Source: an uncultured Acetatifactor sp.
GTDB lineage: Bacteria > Bacillota > Clostridia > Lachnospirales > Lachnospiraceae
Direction of reading: 5' to 3'
Length of the DNA stretch: 64,000 nucleotides
Assembly: GCA_910585665.1 (NCBI GenBank)
Contig: CAJUFI010000012.1
Coordinates: 1 to 64,000 of the forward strand
Part shown: positions 35,610-45,466 of the stretch, one piece after another
Layout: every line of letters begins with the position of its first letter
How positions within the stretch are numbered: position 1 is the stretch's first letter
Notes under the pieces: model-generated
Seen by the model: the letters and a program-made list of their open reading frames with translations, nothing else
Told to the model about the DNA's origin: nothing
The model's database searches: none
Made by a program: the position numbers and the translations under genes

Positions 35610-36782
35610 TCATGACAGTCTCTCCCGGAAATCCTGGTAGCCGAACTCCCTCACAATGACACACTCCCCGCTCTTTCTGCGCAAGGCAATCGCCGGGAGC
35701 GGCATCCCGTTGAAGGTGTTGTTCTTTACCATGGAATAGATGGCCATGTCCCCAAAACACAGGCGGTCGCCCGGATGCAGCGGATGCGCGAACGAATAGT
35801 CCCCGATGCAGTCGCCCGCCAGACAGGTGGGCCCGGCAAGCCGGTAGGTAAAGGCTTTTTCTCCGGGCTGGCCGCTTTCCAGAAGAGGGGGCCTGTAGGG
35901 CATCTCCAGCACATCCGGCATATGACAGGCGGCAGAAGCGTCCAGAATCGCGATATTTATCCCGTTTTTCAGGGTTTCCAGCACGGCAGTGACCAGGAAT
36001 CCGGCATTCAGCGCCACCGCCTCTCCAGGTTCCAGATATACCGTCAGACCGTATTTTTCCTGCATCCGCCTGATGCACCGCTCCAGCCGGGGAATGTCGT
36101 AGCCCTCCCTTGTGATGTGGTGCCCGCCGCCGAAATTGATCCACTTCATAGCGGAGAGATATGCGCCGAACTTCTCCTCCACGGCATCCAGCGTCTTTTC
36201 CAGGTCATCGGAGTCCTGTTCACAGAGCGTATGAAAGTGCAGCCCGTCCAGCCAGGACAATCCCTCTCTGCCCCGGGACAATGCCCGCTGGAAGCCATCC
36301 TGGGTCACGCCCAGCCTGGAGCCGGGGGCGCAGGGGTCGTAGATGACATGGCCCTCCTGGGTGGAGCACTCCGGATTGATACGCAGGCCGATGCTTTTCC
36401 CGGTCTCCTTTGCCTGTCTGCCGAACCGCTCCAACTGATTCCAGGAATTGAATACGATGTGATCGCAATACCGTAGGATTTCCTGGAAATCCTTCTCCTG
36501 GTAGGCCGGGGAGAAGATATGGTTTTCCAGCATCCTTCCCTTTGCCCTCATGGGAGCCGCCATCTCCTCCCCGCACAGCTTGGCTTCGTACAGGCCGCTG
36601 GCTGTGGCTCCGCACAGGTACTCTCCAATCAAAGGGTACAGGGCGTACATGGAAAAGGCTTTCTGGGCCAGCAGGATCTTCGCCCCCGTCCGCTCCATAA
36701 CGCCTTTCAGCACTTTCAGGTTCCTTTCTATCAAAGCCTCATCCACCACATAGCATGGGGTGGGCAATTGGGTAAAATCCAT
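35610..36782 (-). CDS. nspC: Carboxynorspermidine/carboxyspermidine decarboxylase
   Basis: 390 residues, alanine-racemase-fold PLP decarboxylase. The PLP lysine is in KILLAQKAFSMYALYP; INFGGGHHITREGYD and YLEPGEAVALNAGF are the glycine-rich and phosphate regions. The C-terminal active-site part reads CLAGDCIGDYSFAHPLHPGD. It decarboxylates carboxyspermidine or carboxynorspermidine formed by the saccharopine-dehydrogenase-like enzyme at 43996. The start at 36782 follows GGAAGGAAAAAGAG. The two pathway genes are separated by unrelated transport genes, so they are not one operon. Confidence 0.92.
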   Translation of the reverse strand: MDFTQLPTPCYVVDEALIERNLKVLKGVMERTGAKILLAQKAFSMYALYPLIGEYLCGATASGLYEAKLCGEEMAAPMRAKGRMLENHIFSPAYQEKDFQEILRYCDHIVFNSWNQLERFGRQAKETGKSIGLRINPECSTQEGHVIYDPCAPGSRLGVTQDGFQRALSRGREGLSWLDGLHFHTLCEQDSDDLEKTLDAVEEKFGAYLSAMKWINFGGGHHITREGYDIPRLERCIRRMQEKYGLTVYLEPGEAVALNAGFLVTAVLETLKNGINIAILDASAACHMPDVLEMPYRPPLLESGQPGEKAFTYRLAGPTCLAGDCIGDYSFAHPLHPGDRLCFGDMAIYSMVKNNTFNGMPLPAIALRRKSGECVIVREFGYQDFRERLS

Positions 36783-37000
36783 CTCTTTTTCCTTCCAATC
36801 TCTTGTTTGGTACAAGTCATCTTTTCTTCAAAGCTTTCCGTGCCCTGTCTTAAATAGTCTTCCCATTTCTGTCTCTTCCCGTCAGCCCCGAAATCCATCA
36901 TATCCTTCAGGCTCCTGGGGCCGTCCCATTTCTCCTCCCCATGGTACAGGCACAGGGTGTCAAGCACTAATGTGTATCCAAAAGGGCATCTAAAGCACCG
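36783..37000 (-). pseudogene. Fragment of Rpn-family nuclease/transposase
   Basis: The minus-strand frame reads YTLVLDTLCLYHGEEKWDG, then PRSLKDMMDFGADG and runs into the nspC start. The VLYxGEExWDGPRSLxDMxD pattern is characteristic of the middle of Rpn/PD-(D/E)XK nuclease family proteins common in Clostridia. The N-terminal catalytic part and the C-terminal region are absent. Confidence 0.55.
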
Positions 37001-37047
37001 TCCGGAAAAAGAAAGGAATGCCCCGGGGGACACCCCTTTCCCAAGCT

Positions 37048-37794
37048 TTATTCCAATAGATTGGTAGTAATGAAATCCACGCCCCAGCCGACCAGCCGCT
37101 CCGCTTCTTCCCTGTCATCGCAGGTCCAGCAGTTCACCAGGATTCCTTCCCTGTGGAGCTCCTCCACGATTTCCCTGGTCAGGGCCTTGTAATAGATGTC
37201 CAGATGAACCCTGTACTGCTTCAGCGTTTTCAGAATGTCTCCATTGTACTCGCCGCACAGATAGTACAGATTCTGATCCGGCAGAAGTTCCCGCAGATTC
37301 CGCATATTGTTCAGGGCAAAGGAAATGAATGTCACATGCTCCAGATAGTCAAGAGCCTTGATTTCCTCCACCAGCCGCCTGATGTCCTCCGGATTGAATT
37401 CGTTCTTCAGCTCCAGGATACAGGTCTTTTCGTATTTTTTGCAGATGGAGATGTATTCCGCCAGGCTGGGCACAATCATGTCCTGCCTCTCGTGGATATG
37501 GCCGCAGCCTGTCGTCTCCGTCACCGGGTGCAGGTCTTTCAGGCGAATCTTGCGCACCAGCCTGTACCGGGACGATTCCACAGGAATGTCATCCCAGGCC
37601 ACACGCCCTGTGGAATCGTCATGTAGGACGACAAACCTGCCGTCACTGGTCACATGGGTGTCCGTCTCCACGCCGTAGTAGCTGCGGTTCCCGGCGGCCA
37701 CGAAAGCCGGGATGGAGTTCTCCGTCTCCAGGCCGCTTAAGCCCCTGTGGGCAATCAGCTTTGTGCTGCCTTTGTTGATTTTAATCGTGTCCAT
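37048..37794 (-). CDS. Glycerophosphodiester phosphodiesterase, soluble
   Basis: 248 residues without a membrane segment. AHRGLSGLETENSIPAF, GVETDTHVTSDGRFVVLHD and CILELKNE give the full GDPD catalytic set. It differs from the membrane-anchored enzyme at 24930 and is closer to the short cytoplasmic UgpQ-like type. It starts after GAGGAACAAA. The 210-bp gap to azlD holds no supported gene. Confidence 0.9.
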   Translation of the reverse strand: MDTIKINKGSTKLIAHRGLSGLETENSIPAFVAAGNRSYYGVETDTHVTSDGRFVVLHDDSTGRVAWDDIPVESSRYRLVRKIRLKDLHPVTETTGCGHIHERQDMIVPSLAEYISICKKYEKTCILELKNEFNPEDIRRLVEEIKALDYLEHVTFISFALNNMRNLRELLPDQNLYYLCGEYNGDILKTLKQYRVHLDIYYKALTREIVEELHREGILVNCWTCDDREEAERLVGWGVDFITTNLLE

Positions 37795-38004
37795 TTTGTT
37801 CCTCGCTTGTAAATATATTTAGAAACTGCCGAAAAATAACTTGCAAAGTGTTCCCGCTGCCCCATATCCTTTCCGAATCGATATCGGCAAAGGCCAGCCG
37901 GGAGGGATCCCTCCGGCCCGGAACTGCTCGAACCGTCATGCCGTCAGGGCAGATATCTCCGCCCAGTTTCTTCCCAACGGCCTGTGCGGCCTGGGGAATC
38001 CCGC

Positions 38005-38325
38005 TCACATAGGCCAGACGGATACCAATGTCTCACACACAAAGACCACCCCGCAGCACAGCGCCGCAATCCCTATCATGTTCACGCCCCGCCAGGCGGC
38101 CACCACTCCCATCGCCAGGGCCAGGATTCCCGCCAGAGGAACCTGCGGCGCCGTTATGATGGCCGGAAAGGTCATCACCGCAAGGGTAGCATACGGCACA
38201 TAGTATAAAAAAGAACGCAGAAACGGATTCTTTATCTTCCTGCGGATCAAAGTCAACGGCAGCACCCGGATCAGACAGGACACAGCCGCCGCTACCAGTA
38301 TGTAAATGTAGATATCATGCGTCAT
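38005..38325 (-). CDS. azlD: AzlD-family branched-chain amino acid exporter subunit
   Basis: 106 residues, four membrane helices (IYILVAAAVSCLIRVLPLTLI, SFLYYVPYATLAVMTFPAII and others). AzlD is the small partner of AzlC in export of branched-chain amino acids and analogues. The ATG at 38325 is chosen over an upstream start because GGAAGGGGGCCGG precedes it. It follows azlC by 67 bases. Confidence 0.85.
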   Translation of the reverse strand: MTHDIYIYILVAAAVSCLIRVLPLTLIRRKIKNPFLRSFLYYVPYATLAVMTFPAIITAPQVPLAGILALAMGVVAAWRGVNMIGIAALCCGVVFVCETLVSVWPM

Positions 38326-38392
38326 ATTCCGGCCCCCTTCCGTGCCGCTTCCTCTTCTGCCAATCTCTGGGAACTGTCGGAACATCCCCTGC

Positions 38393-39166
38393 TCAGTCAG
38401 GTTCCCCAGCCTCAGTCTTCGCAGCCTCAGTCTTCGCATCCTCCTTCTCTTCCCCTATGGGAAACAGAACCGCTGCCCCTCCCGCGATCAGCACGGTCAG
38501 AAGGCTGATTTTCATGCTGTCGGATATCCCGTCCAACAGAGGAATCCTGGACACGGCGAAGCTGGCCAGGAAACTGGCCGCAATCACGCCCCGGATGACC
38601 TTATTCTTCCTGGCAGCCGGGATGATGATGGCCACGAACATGCCGTATAGCGCCACGCTCAGGGCGCTGACCACCGATGCCGGCAGCACATTGCCCGCCA
38701 CGATTCCCATGACCGTCCCCAGGGCCCAGCCCGGCAGGGCAATCGCCATGGCCCCGTAGCTGTAGCAGGGGTTCAGCGCGCCTGGCTTCCCCACGCTGAT
38801 GCCGAAGATTTCATCCGTGATGCCGAAGCCCACCAGGACCCGGTGCACCCAGGATGTCTTCGCGTCGAACTTCTGGCTCAGGGCGCAGCTCATCAGCAGA
38901 TAGCGCATATTGGCCACCAAAATGACGAATGCCATCTCCAGGTACGGCGCGTCCGCCATGATGACGGTGAATTCCGCGTACTCTCCCGCGGAGGCATGGT
39001 TCAGGAAGCTGGACAGAAAGCCCTGGAAAGGGCTCAGTCCGGCCTTTTTGGCCACAATTCCCAGGGAAAAGGCTACCGCAAAGTAGCCTAATGCGATGGG
39101 GAACCCATCTCTTATTCCGTTGGCAAACGCATCCCTGTTCCGATTCACCTGGCATCCCGCTCCCAT
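38393..39166 (-). CDS. azlC: AzlC-family branched-chain amino acid exporter
   Basis: 257 residues. The family start AFANGIRDGFPIALGYFAVAF and the conserved FLNHASAGEYAEFTVI segment are clear, with about six to eight membrane helices. The C-terminal tail (DAKTEAAKTEAGEPD) is a charged low-complexity stretch with a short KTEA repeat. The exact start is uncertain: a GTG seven codons into the listed frame is a possible alternative. Confidence 0.88.
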   Translation of the reverse strand: MGAGCQVNRNRDAFANGIRDGFPIALGYFAVAFSLGIVAKKAGLSPFQGFLSSFLNHASAGEYAEFTVIMADAPYLEMAFVILVANMRYLLMSCALSQKFDAKTSWVHRVLVGFGITDEIFGISVGKPGALNPCYSYGAMAIALPGWALGTVMGIVAGNVLPASVVSALSVALYGMFVAIIIPAARKNKVIRGVIAASFLASFAVSRIPLLDGISDSMKISLLTVLIAGGAAVLFPIGEEKEDAKTEAAKTEAGEPD

Positions 39167-39269
39167 GCTGTCTTTCGTCCTGCCGAACTGTCGGCCATGC
39201 CGTTATCTTATCACAATGCTTCCGAAAATTCAATATGCCAATTGGCCTCTGGCAGGCGGCCATGGGAGA

Positions 39270-40847
39270 TCATGCATTGCGCCCGCAGGCTTCCATGAGA
39301 AGCGTCGCACCCGCCAGCACAGCCACCACCGCCCCGTGCACCCCGTACACCGGGAAGTCCGGCGCCACGAACAGGATGACCACAGGCACCACCGCAGCAG
39401 CCATCACCGCCAGCATGGTCACGAAGGTGGACGAGCTCTGCTTCACCACCCGGACTTCGCTGTCCCAGTTGAAGACAGGGAGTTTTTCATTGATTGCTAT
39501 GCCGGCTCTGGCGCCGAATAGGATGTAGGCCCAGGGAACCACCAGCAGGCTCAGCGCGTCCGCCCAGCCCGGTCCCAGCGCCGCCAGCAGCACGGCCTCC
39601 GACACCAGATAGAACGGCAGCGCCACCAACAGCTGCAGGATGACCTTGCTCCAGATCATGTCCCGTCTCCTGATCGGCAGCGTCTGCATCATCCACCACT
39701 GCTTCCCCTCCATGGAGATGGAACAGGCCGTCAAAGGCATCATCACCGCCAATGCGCCCAGCAGGATCGGAAGCGCCCTGTCCACGACGCCCGGGATGCC
39801 GATGATTCTGTCCACGCTCTCCTTCCCCACCACAGGCACCGCCACCGCCAGAAGCACCATCAGCACCTCTCCCGCCAAAGTGTTGGTCACATAGATCGCA
39901 GAGGAGAAATAGCGTCTCCACTCCCGCTCCACCAGGCTGCGCATCACGGATTTGGCCTGGAGCCTTTCCATGCGATAATTGCCCTTGGCCTCCCTGGCGC
40001 TCAGCAGCCCGCAGATTCTGCCGTAAAAATGCTGCAGGATTTCCAAAAAGACCAGAAAGCAGCCCAGGGACAGGCCCAGGAACAGAAGCAGCCCTTCCAG
40101 CTTTCCCTGTACCATGGCTTCCGCAATCCAGATGGCGGGCGGATAAAGGCTGCGGATCTGCCCCTCCAGCTGCAGGGCAATCTGCTGCAGCATGGCTTCC
40201 ATCTGGCTTTCCTCCACGCTGCTCAGGCGCATGCTCCCTATCAGGAGGACGCACATGAACACCAGGGTCAGCAGAATGGACGCCAGGTTCTTCCGTCTCC
40301 ATCTGCTGGCGATGCCCGCAATCAGCGCCCCCACTACGGAAGCCGCCGTCAGGGGCAGCAAGGGCAGAAAGACCACCGTGACCAGGCCATATAGATAGAA
40401 GGCGGCTCCCGGCCGTTCCATCACCCCGTACACGGCCATCCCCGGCACCATCACCACCATGCCCAGCAGCATATTGGTGAGGTACATGGAGAGGAAGCGG
40501 CTCACGATGATGGCCCTGTCCGTCACCGGCAGCGCCACCTGTCTCTCATAGGCTCTCCTGTCGAACAGCACCGGCCCCGCTTTCACCATGGTGAAGAAAA
40601 ACACCACCAGCGACACGCTCATGCCCAGGACCGCCGGCACGAAATATCCCATGCCCATGGCCACAAGGCCCACGCTCATCAGACACACATACCCCGCAAG
40701 CATAAGAACCAAAAACATCCACAGCCCGCCCATCAGGAGGCAGCGCAGCTTCTTCCTGCCGTCCTTCGTGTGCAGAAATTCGTTCCAGCCGAACATCCCG
40801 TATAGGGAAAGCTTTGTCAACAGCCTAATCTGCCTTGTCATGTCCAA
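39270..40847 (-). CDS. ABC-2-type exporter permease
   Basis: 525 residues with about twelve hydrophobic segments in two halves (for example LLMGGLWMFLVLMLAGYVCL and VLMVLLAVAVPVVG). It overlaps the ATP-binding gene by 23 bases and so forms one exporter with it. The substrate cannot be inferred. Confidence 0.8.
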   Translation of the reverse strand: MDMTRQIRLLTKLSLYGMFGWNEFLHTKDGRKKLRCLLMGGLWMFLVLMLAGYVCLMSVGLVAMGMGYFVPAVLGMSVSLVVFFFTMVKAGPVLFDRRAYERQVALPVTDRAIIVSRFLSMYLTNMLLGMVVMVPGMAVYGVMERPGAAFYLYGLVTVVFLPLLPLTAASVVGALIAGIASRWRRKNLASILLTLVFMCVLLIGSMRLSSVEESQMEAMLQQIALQLEGQIRSLYPPAIWIAEAMVQGKLEGLLLFLGLSLGCFLVFLEILQHFYGRICGLLSAREAKGNYRMERLQAKSVMRSLVEREWRRYFSSAIYVTNTLAGEVLMVLLAVAVPVVGKESVDRIIGIPGVVDRALPILLGALAVMMPLTACSISMEGKQWWMMQTLPIRRRDMIWSKVILQLLVALPFYLVSEAVLLAALGPGWADALSLLVVPWAYILFGARAGIAINEKLPVFNWDSEVRVVKQSSSTFVTMLAVMAAAVVPVVILFVAPDFPVYGVHGAVVAVLAGATLLMEACGRNA

Positions 40848-41547
40848 TCACCTCCATGAACACATCCTCCAGGGACTTATCCCTGGTCAGCTCCTTGGTG
40901 TCTCCCTCCGCCACCAGCTTCCCCCCGGAAATCACCGCTATGCGGTTGCAGAGCTTCTCCGCCACTTCCAGCACATGGGTGGAGAAGAAGATGGCGCTCC
41001 CCTTTTCGCAGAAGGCGTGCATCTTTTTCTTCAAAATCAGGGAAGCTTCCGGATCCAGGCCCACGAAAGGCTCATCCAGGACCAGCAGCTTCGGCTCATG
41101 GAGCAGCGCTCCGATGATGGCCAGTTTCTGTCTCATGCCGTGGGAGTAGGTGGACACCAGATCCCCCAGTACGGAATAGATTCCAAAGTCCTCCGCCTCT
41201 CTTCGGATGCGCTCCTCCCGCGCCTTTGCGGGCACCCGATAGATGTCCGCCAGGAAATTCAGGTACTGAATGCCTGTCAGGTACTCATAGATGTCCGGAT
41301 TGTCCGGAATATAGGCCGTCACCTGTTTACAGGCCATAGATTGGGAGCGCACGTCTTTGCCGTCCACCAGAATCTCCCCCTGGTCGAAGTCGTGGATTCC
41401 CACCACCGCCTTTATGGTAGTGGTCTTCCCGGCCCCGTTGTGCCCGATGAAACCGTAGATGTCGCCCGCCCGCACTGTGAGCGACAGATTCGCCACCGCG
41501 GTCTTGCCGCCTTTGTAAGTCTTTGTCAAGTTTTTGATTTCCAGCAT
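40825..41547 (-). CDS. ABC transporter ATP-binding protein
   Basis: 240 residues, complete. Walker A GHNGAGKTT, signature YSHGMRQKLAI, Walker B LLVLDEPFVGLDPEA and a switch His in FFSTHVLEVAEK. The ATG at 41547 follows GGAGGGAAGGG. It partners with the permease that overlaps its 3-prime end. Confidence 0.92.
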   Translation of the reverse strand: MLEIKNLTKTYKGGKTAVANLSLTVRAGDIYGFIGHNGAGKTTTIKAVVGIHDFDQGEILVDGKDVRSQSMACKQVTAYIPDNPDIYEYLTGIQYLNFLADIYRVPAKAREERIRREAEDFGIYSVLGDLVSTYSHGMRQKLAIIGALLHEPKLLVLDEPFVGLDPEASLILKKKMHAFCEKGSAIFFSTHVLEVAEKLCNRIAVISGGKLVAEGDTKELTRDKSLEDVFMEVIGHDKAD

Positions 41548-41640
41548 TTCCCTTCCCTCCGTCTTTTTTGACATGTTTCAGTATCATTTACAGGATACCC
41601 GTTCCCGCGCGGTTCTTGTATCAACGTGATTTTCTTTTCC

Positions 41641-41849
41641 TTAGGAATTGTCGGAAAATAACCGCTACAATTTGTTTAGGAATTGTCGGAAAATAACTGA
41701 TGCAACTTGTTTAGGAGAAAGCCCAGAAATACAACGAAAACGGCTATAAACTCGCATCAGTTATTTGTAGACAATTCCTTAGGAAAAAGCCCGGAAATAC
41801 AACAAAAATTGCTGCAGACTTGTAGCGGTTATTTGTAGACACTTCCTTA
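41641..41849. repeat. Family A element carrying a second one inside it
   Basis: The outer element begins TTAGGAATTGTCGG and ends GACACTTCCTTA, with CCGCTACAA/TTGTAGCGG inside its ends. At TTTGTTTA it is interrupted by a complete 100-bp copy (41679-41778, GGAATTGTC...GACAATTCC) flanked by TTA on both sides. Outer sequence resumes with GGAAAAAGCCCGG. TTA also flanks the outer element. Confidence 0.92.
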
Positions 41850-41941
41850 TTAAGTTTGGCATATGCCCCGCCTGTACCCGGACATGGGCAGAGAATTTCC
41901 AGCACATTTCTTAACTGGACTTATGCCGCATCCTGTCCTTG

Positions 41942-42001
41942 GCATTTTCTTTTGCATTTTCTTTTGCATTTTCTTTTGCATTTTCTTCTGCATTTTCTTC
42001 T
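41942..42001 (+). repeat. 12-bp tandem repeat
   Basis: Five consecutive copies of GCATTTTCTTTT; the last two read GCATTTTCTTCT. Non-coding, about 310 bp upstream of the SGNH hydrolase gene. Confidence 0.95.
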
Positions 42002-42312
42002 GCGCCCTCTTTATGATATCAATATGATATCAATTTCATTTTTGCAAGCCTATACAGACATTTTCCATTTTTCCATTTTCCTGTTTCATAACGCAGCAAT
42101 TTATTGTAAAATAGGGACAGACGCAATCCATGCCAACATCCCAATCACAGCCTGCTGCTCTCGCTCTGGAAGAACATGAGGAACTGCCAGATGTTCCCGG
42201 CTCCGTTCGATGCAGCCTTTCCAACAGGCCGCTTACGATTCTCCAGACTGATCGTCCGACAGGCATAGAACAGATAAAACGAAAACTACAATACAGATGA
42301 GGGAATGCACAG

Positions 42313-43791
42313 ATGACAAAACGATTATCCCCAATAAAACAGAACTCCTGGAAACTGCTGCTGGCGCTGTTCTGGGCCTGTCTCTGGCTGAGCGCCGGAG
42401 CCCGGGCGGAAGCTTCCCAGGAGACTTATCCCCCTTTTGAAGACGGAGGCGTAGTCGGATTCATCGGGGACAGCATCACCCATGTGACCTACAGGTCCCA
42501 GGGCTATGTGGACATGCTGGAAGAGTATTATCTGAGCCGTTTCCCCGGGCGGGATGTAGAATTCCGAAACCTGGGGGCGGACGGGCATAAGATTACGGAT
42601 TTTCTGAAGATCTATGACTCCGACCCGGCTTTCCGGGGGCTCAGCAGGGCAGTCATCATGCTGGGCACCAACGAAGCCATTCTGAAGATCGCCCCGGAGG
42701 AGTATATCGGCAATATGGAGACGCTGGTGGCAAGGCTGAAGGAGGACGGCCTGGCCGGAGAGGACATCCTGATTCTCTCCTCGCCCATCTGCGACCAGAA
42801 CTGTTCTAAGAATTTTGACAAAAACGGAAATATGCGCTGGACTTACGAGGGCAGATTGCTGGAGTACTTAGAGCTGCTGGAGACGAAGACCGCGGAATGG
42901 GGCGTGGGCTATCTGAATCTGCACACGCCCATGGCTGAACTCACCGAAGAGATTCAGCGGGAGGACGCAAGCAATACCCTGACCACCGACTGCATCCACC
43001 CCAATGCCCTGGGCCATCGGCTGATTGCCTTTTATATCCTGCAGGCACAGGGGGAGGGGACTGCTCCCCTGTCGGAAATTGCGGTGCCGCAGAAGGGCGA
43101 GCCACAGATGCTCCGGGGGAAGCTTACAGATTTTTACCGGGGGCAGAAAGGGCTGTGCGGAACCTATCATCCGGAGACGCTGCCCATGGCGGCCGCTGGC
43201 GATGTGGCAGAGTTCCAGGCATTTTACGAAGCCGGGGCATTGATGTGCCAGATGCCCCTCCGGGTGGAAGGGCTGGACGCGGCGGCTTCCTATATGGTAT
43301 GGCTGGACGAGACGGAGCTGGGCTCCTTTACCGGGGAGGAACTGGAGGCCGGCATCGACCTGGCCACTTTGGAGACCCATCCCCTGCAGCCGGTCATGGA
43401 GCAGATAAACGCCTTGAGCAGGAAACGCCACCAGGCGCTGGCGAAGCACCGCAATATGTGGGTGGAGGTCATGATGCAGCGGGCATCTTTCACCCAGGAG
43501 CAGATTGACGCCAGCTACAGGCAATGGCGGGAAAATGACGAGCGGCTGCGGGCCGAAATGCGCGCTCTGGCCACGGAAGCGGCGGAGGGCGATTTCGCTC
43601 TGGTCCTCCTGGAAGAGGGATATCCCCTGGAAGAACTGAAACAGGAGCAGCAGCAGGCTCTGGAGCTGCAGAAAGCCCTGGAGCTGGCCATGAAAGAGGT
43701 GGAAGCGCTGAAGGCGGATTTCCCAATCCACAGGTATCTGGAACAAACCCTCAGGAGAATCCGCCAGGCATTGCCCCCTTTAAGGAGATAG
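42313..43791 (+). CDS. Secreted SGNH/GDSL-family hydrolase
   Basis: 492 residues with a signal peptide (LLLALFWACLWLSAGARA). Block I FIGDSITHV carries the catalytic Ser, MLGTNEA fits block III, and DCIHPNALGH gives the Asp and His of block V. The SGNH domain ends near residue 245. The rest is a beta segment and a long helical, Gln/Glu-rich tail (LEELKQEQQQALELQKALEL) that may form a coiled coil. It probably deacylates a surface or dietary glycan. It is convergent with the carboxyspermidine dehydrogenase gene. Confidence 0.85.
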   Translation: MTKRLSPIKQNSWKLLLALFWACLWLSAGARAEASQETYPPFEDGGVVGFIGDSITHVTYRSQGYVDMLEEYYLSRFPGRDVEFRNLGADGHKITDFLKIYDSDPAFRGLSRAVIMLGTNEAILKIAPEEYIGNMETLVARLKEDGLAGEDILILSSPICDQNCSKNFDKNGNMRWTYEGRLLEYLELLETKTAEWGVGYLNLHTPMAELTEEIQREDASNTLTTDCIHPNALGHRLIAFYILQAQGEGTAPLSEIAVPQKGEPQMLRGKLTDFYRGQKGLCGTYHPETLPMAAAGDVAEFQAFYEAGALMCQMPLRVEGLDAAASYMVWLDETELGSFTGEELEAGIDLATLETHPLQPVMEQINALSRKRHQALAKHRNMWVEVMMQRASFTQEQIDASYRQWRENDERLRAEMRALATEAAEGDFALVLLEEGYPLEELKQEQQQALELQKALELAMKEVEALKADFPIHRYLEQTLRRIRQALPPLRR

Positions 43792-43995
43792 GCGGGTAGG
43801 GCCCATGCCCTTCCTCCTCCCCATGGGACTGCAGCCGTCTCTCCCCCGCATGGCATCACCTGCAATACGCTGGCGACACTTCTGCGGATGAGCATCCGCT
43901 GTAAAGCGGTGCCGGGCAAGCGATTGGCAGAACCGGATAAGCCCATGGCGGCAGCCTTCCTGCGGAAACCGCCGCCAAGATGACCTCCAGGCATT

Positions 43996-45255
43996 TTAGT
44001 CTATGAGCACCGGATTCTCCTCCACCACCCAGGGCAGACCGTACCGGTTCAGGGCATCCATGAAGGGATCCGGGTCGAACTCCTCCACATTGAACACGCC
44101 AGGCTTCTTCCAGGTGCCGTCCATCACCAGCATGGCCCCAATCATGGCCGGAACGCCGGTGGTGTAGGAGATGGCCTGGGAGCCAAGCTCCCTATAGCAC
44201 TCCTGATGGTCGCACACATTGTAGATATAGATGGACTTCTCCTTCCCGTCCTTCACCCCGGTGAAGATACAGCCGATGTTGGTCTTGCCCACCGTGCGGG
44301 GGCCGAGAGAAGCGGGGTCGGGAAGCAGCGCCTTCAGGAACTGGATGGGCACGATCTCCCTTCCCTGGAACAATATCGGATCCGTGCGCAGCATCCCCAC
44401 GTTCTCCAGGCATTTCATATGGGTCAGATAGCTCTGTCCGAAGGTCATGAAGAAACGGATGCGCTTTACACCGGGGATGTTCTTGGCCAGGGACTCAATC
44501 TCCTCATGGTGCAGCAGATACATATCCTTCCGCCCCACCTGGGCAAAATCGTACTCCCGCTTGATTTCCATAGGTTTGGTCTCCACCCATCGGCCGTCCT
44601 CCCAGTAGGAGCCGTTGGCCGACACCTCTCTGAGATTGATTTCCGGATTGAAATTGGTGGCAAAGGGATAGCCGTGGTCGCCGCCGTTGCAGTCACAGAT
44701 ATCAATGTAATGAATCTCGTCAAAATAATGCTTCAGGGCATAGGCGGAGAAGACACTGGTGACCCCCGGGTCGAAACCGCTGCCCAACAGGGCCGTAATG
44801 CCGGCTTTTTCGAAACGCTCTCTGTAGGCCCACTGCCAGGAATAGTCAAAATATGCGGTAAAGCCCTCTTCTTTGCACCGTTTCTCGTAAACCTCCCTCC
44901 AGGCCGGATCTTCCGTATCCTCCGCCTCGTAGTTGGCCGTATCGATATAGTCCACTCCACAGGCCAGACAGGCGTCCATGATGGTCAGATCCTGATAAGG
45001 CAGCGCCAGATTCAGCACCGCCCTGGGCTGCTCCTTTTTGATCAGGGCAATCAGATCCTCCGCATTGTCCGCGTCCACCTTTGCGGTGGTAATCTTCGCC
45101 GTTGTGGTGCCCGACAGCTTCTCCTTCAAAGCATCGCATTTGGACACCGTGCGGCTGGCGATGCAGATTTCCGAGAACACATCCGCCTTCTTTGCACATT
45201 TCTGGATGGCCACGGAAGCCACTCCGCCGCAGCCTATGATTAGTATTTTCGCCAT
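43996..45255 (-). CDS. Carboxynorspermidine/carboxyspermidine dehydrogenase
   Basis: 419 residues, saccharopine dehydrogenase-like. The Rossmann start ILIIGCGGVASVAIQKCAKK is followed by GVDYIDTANYEAEDTE, a FDYSWQWAYRERFEKAGITAL segment and LLGSGFDPGVTSVFSAYALK. It joins aspartate semialdehyde to putrescine (or agmatine or diaminopropane in relatives), using NADPH to make the carboxy-polyamine decarboxylated by nspC. It follows speE by about 210 bp on the same strand. Confidence 0.9.
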   Translation of the reverse strand: MAKILIIGCGGVASVAIQKCAKKADVFSEICIASRTVSKCDALKEKLSGTTTAKITTAKVDADNAEDLIALIKKEQPRAVLNLALPYQDLTIMDACLACGVDYIDTANYEAEDTEDPAWREVYEKRCKEEGFTAYFDYSWQWAYRERFEKAGITALLGSGFDPGVTSVFSAYALKHYFDEIHYIDICDCNGGDHGYPFATNFNPEINLREVSANGSYWEDGRWVETKPMEIKREYDFAQVGRKDMYLLHHEEIESLAKNIPGVKRIRFFMTFGQSYLTHMKCLENVGMLRTDPILFQGREIVPIQFLKALLPDPASLGPRTVGKTNIGCIFTGVKDGKEKSIYIYNVCDHQECYRELGSQAISYTTGVPAMIGAMLVMDGTWKKPGVFNVEEFDPDPFMDALNRYGLPWVVEENPVLID

Positions 45256-45466
45256 TTTATTGATTCCTTTCTATTGATTTTCCTGAAACAGATGAAAAAG
45301 GCGGCCCCATCTTCGTCTATGCCTGTCTGAATCCGGCGGGCAATTTCTGCAACCGCATGCTGAATCAGGAACGGCTCCGCCAGGTCTGAATCGGCTGGGC
45401 CCGCACCCGCCTGGAAGTCTGCCGCATGGGTTTTGCAGACCTGGTTCTCAAAGAGGCCGTTGCGGA

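Larger units (their letters stand above)
41575..42312. other. Intergenic repeat-rich stretch
   Basis: Contains the nested family A elements (41641-41849) and the 12-bp tandem repeat (41942-42001). The remaining sequence up to the SGNH hydrolase gene carries no gene I can support. Confidence 0.6.

Noticed and set aside
37781..38008. 75-codon minus-strand frame between azlD and the GDPD gene
   Set aside because: No start signal and no recognisable content; probably chance.
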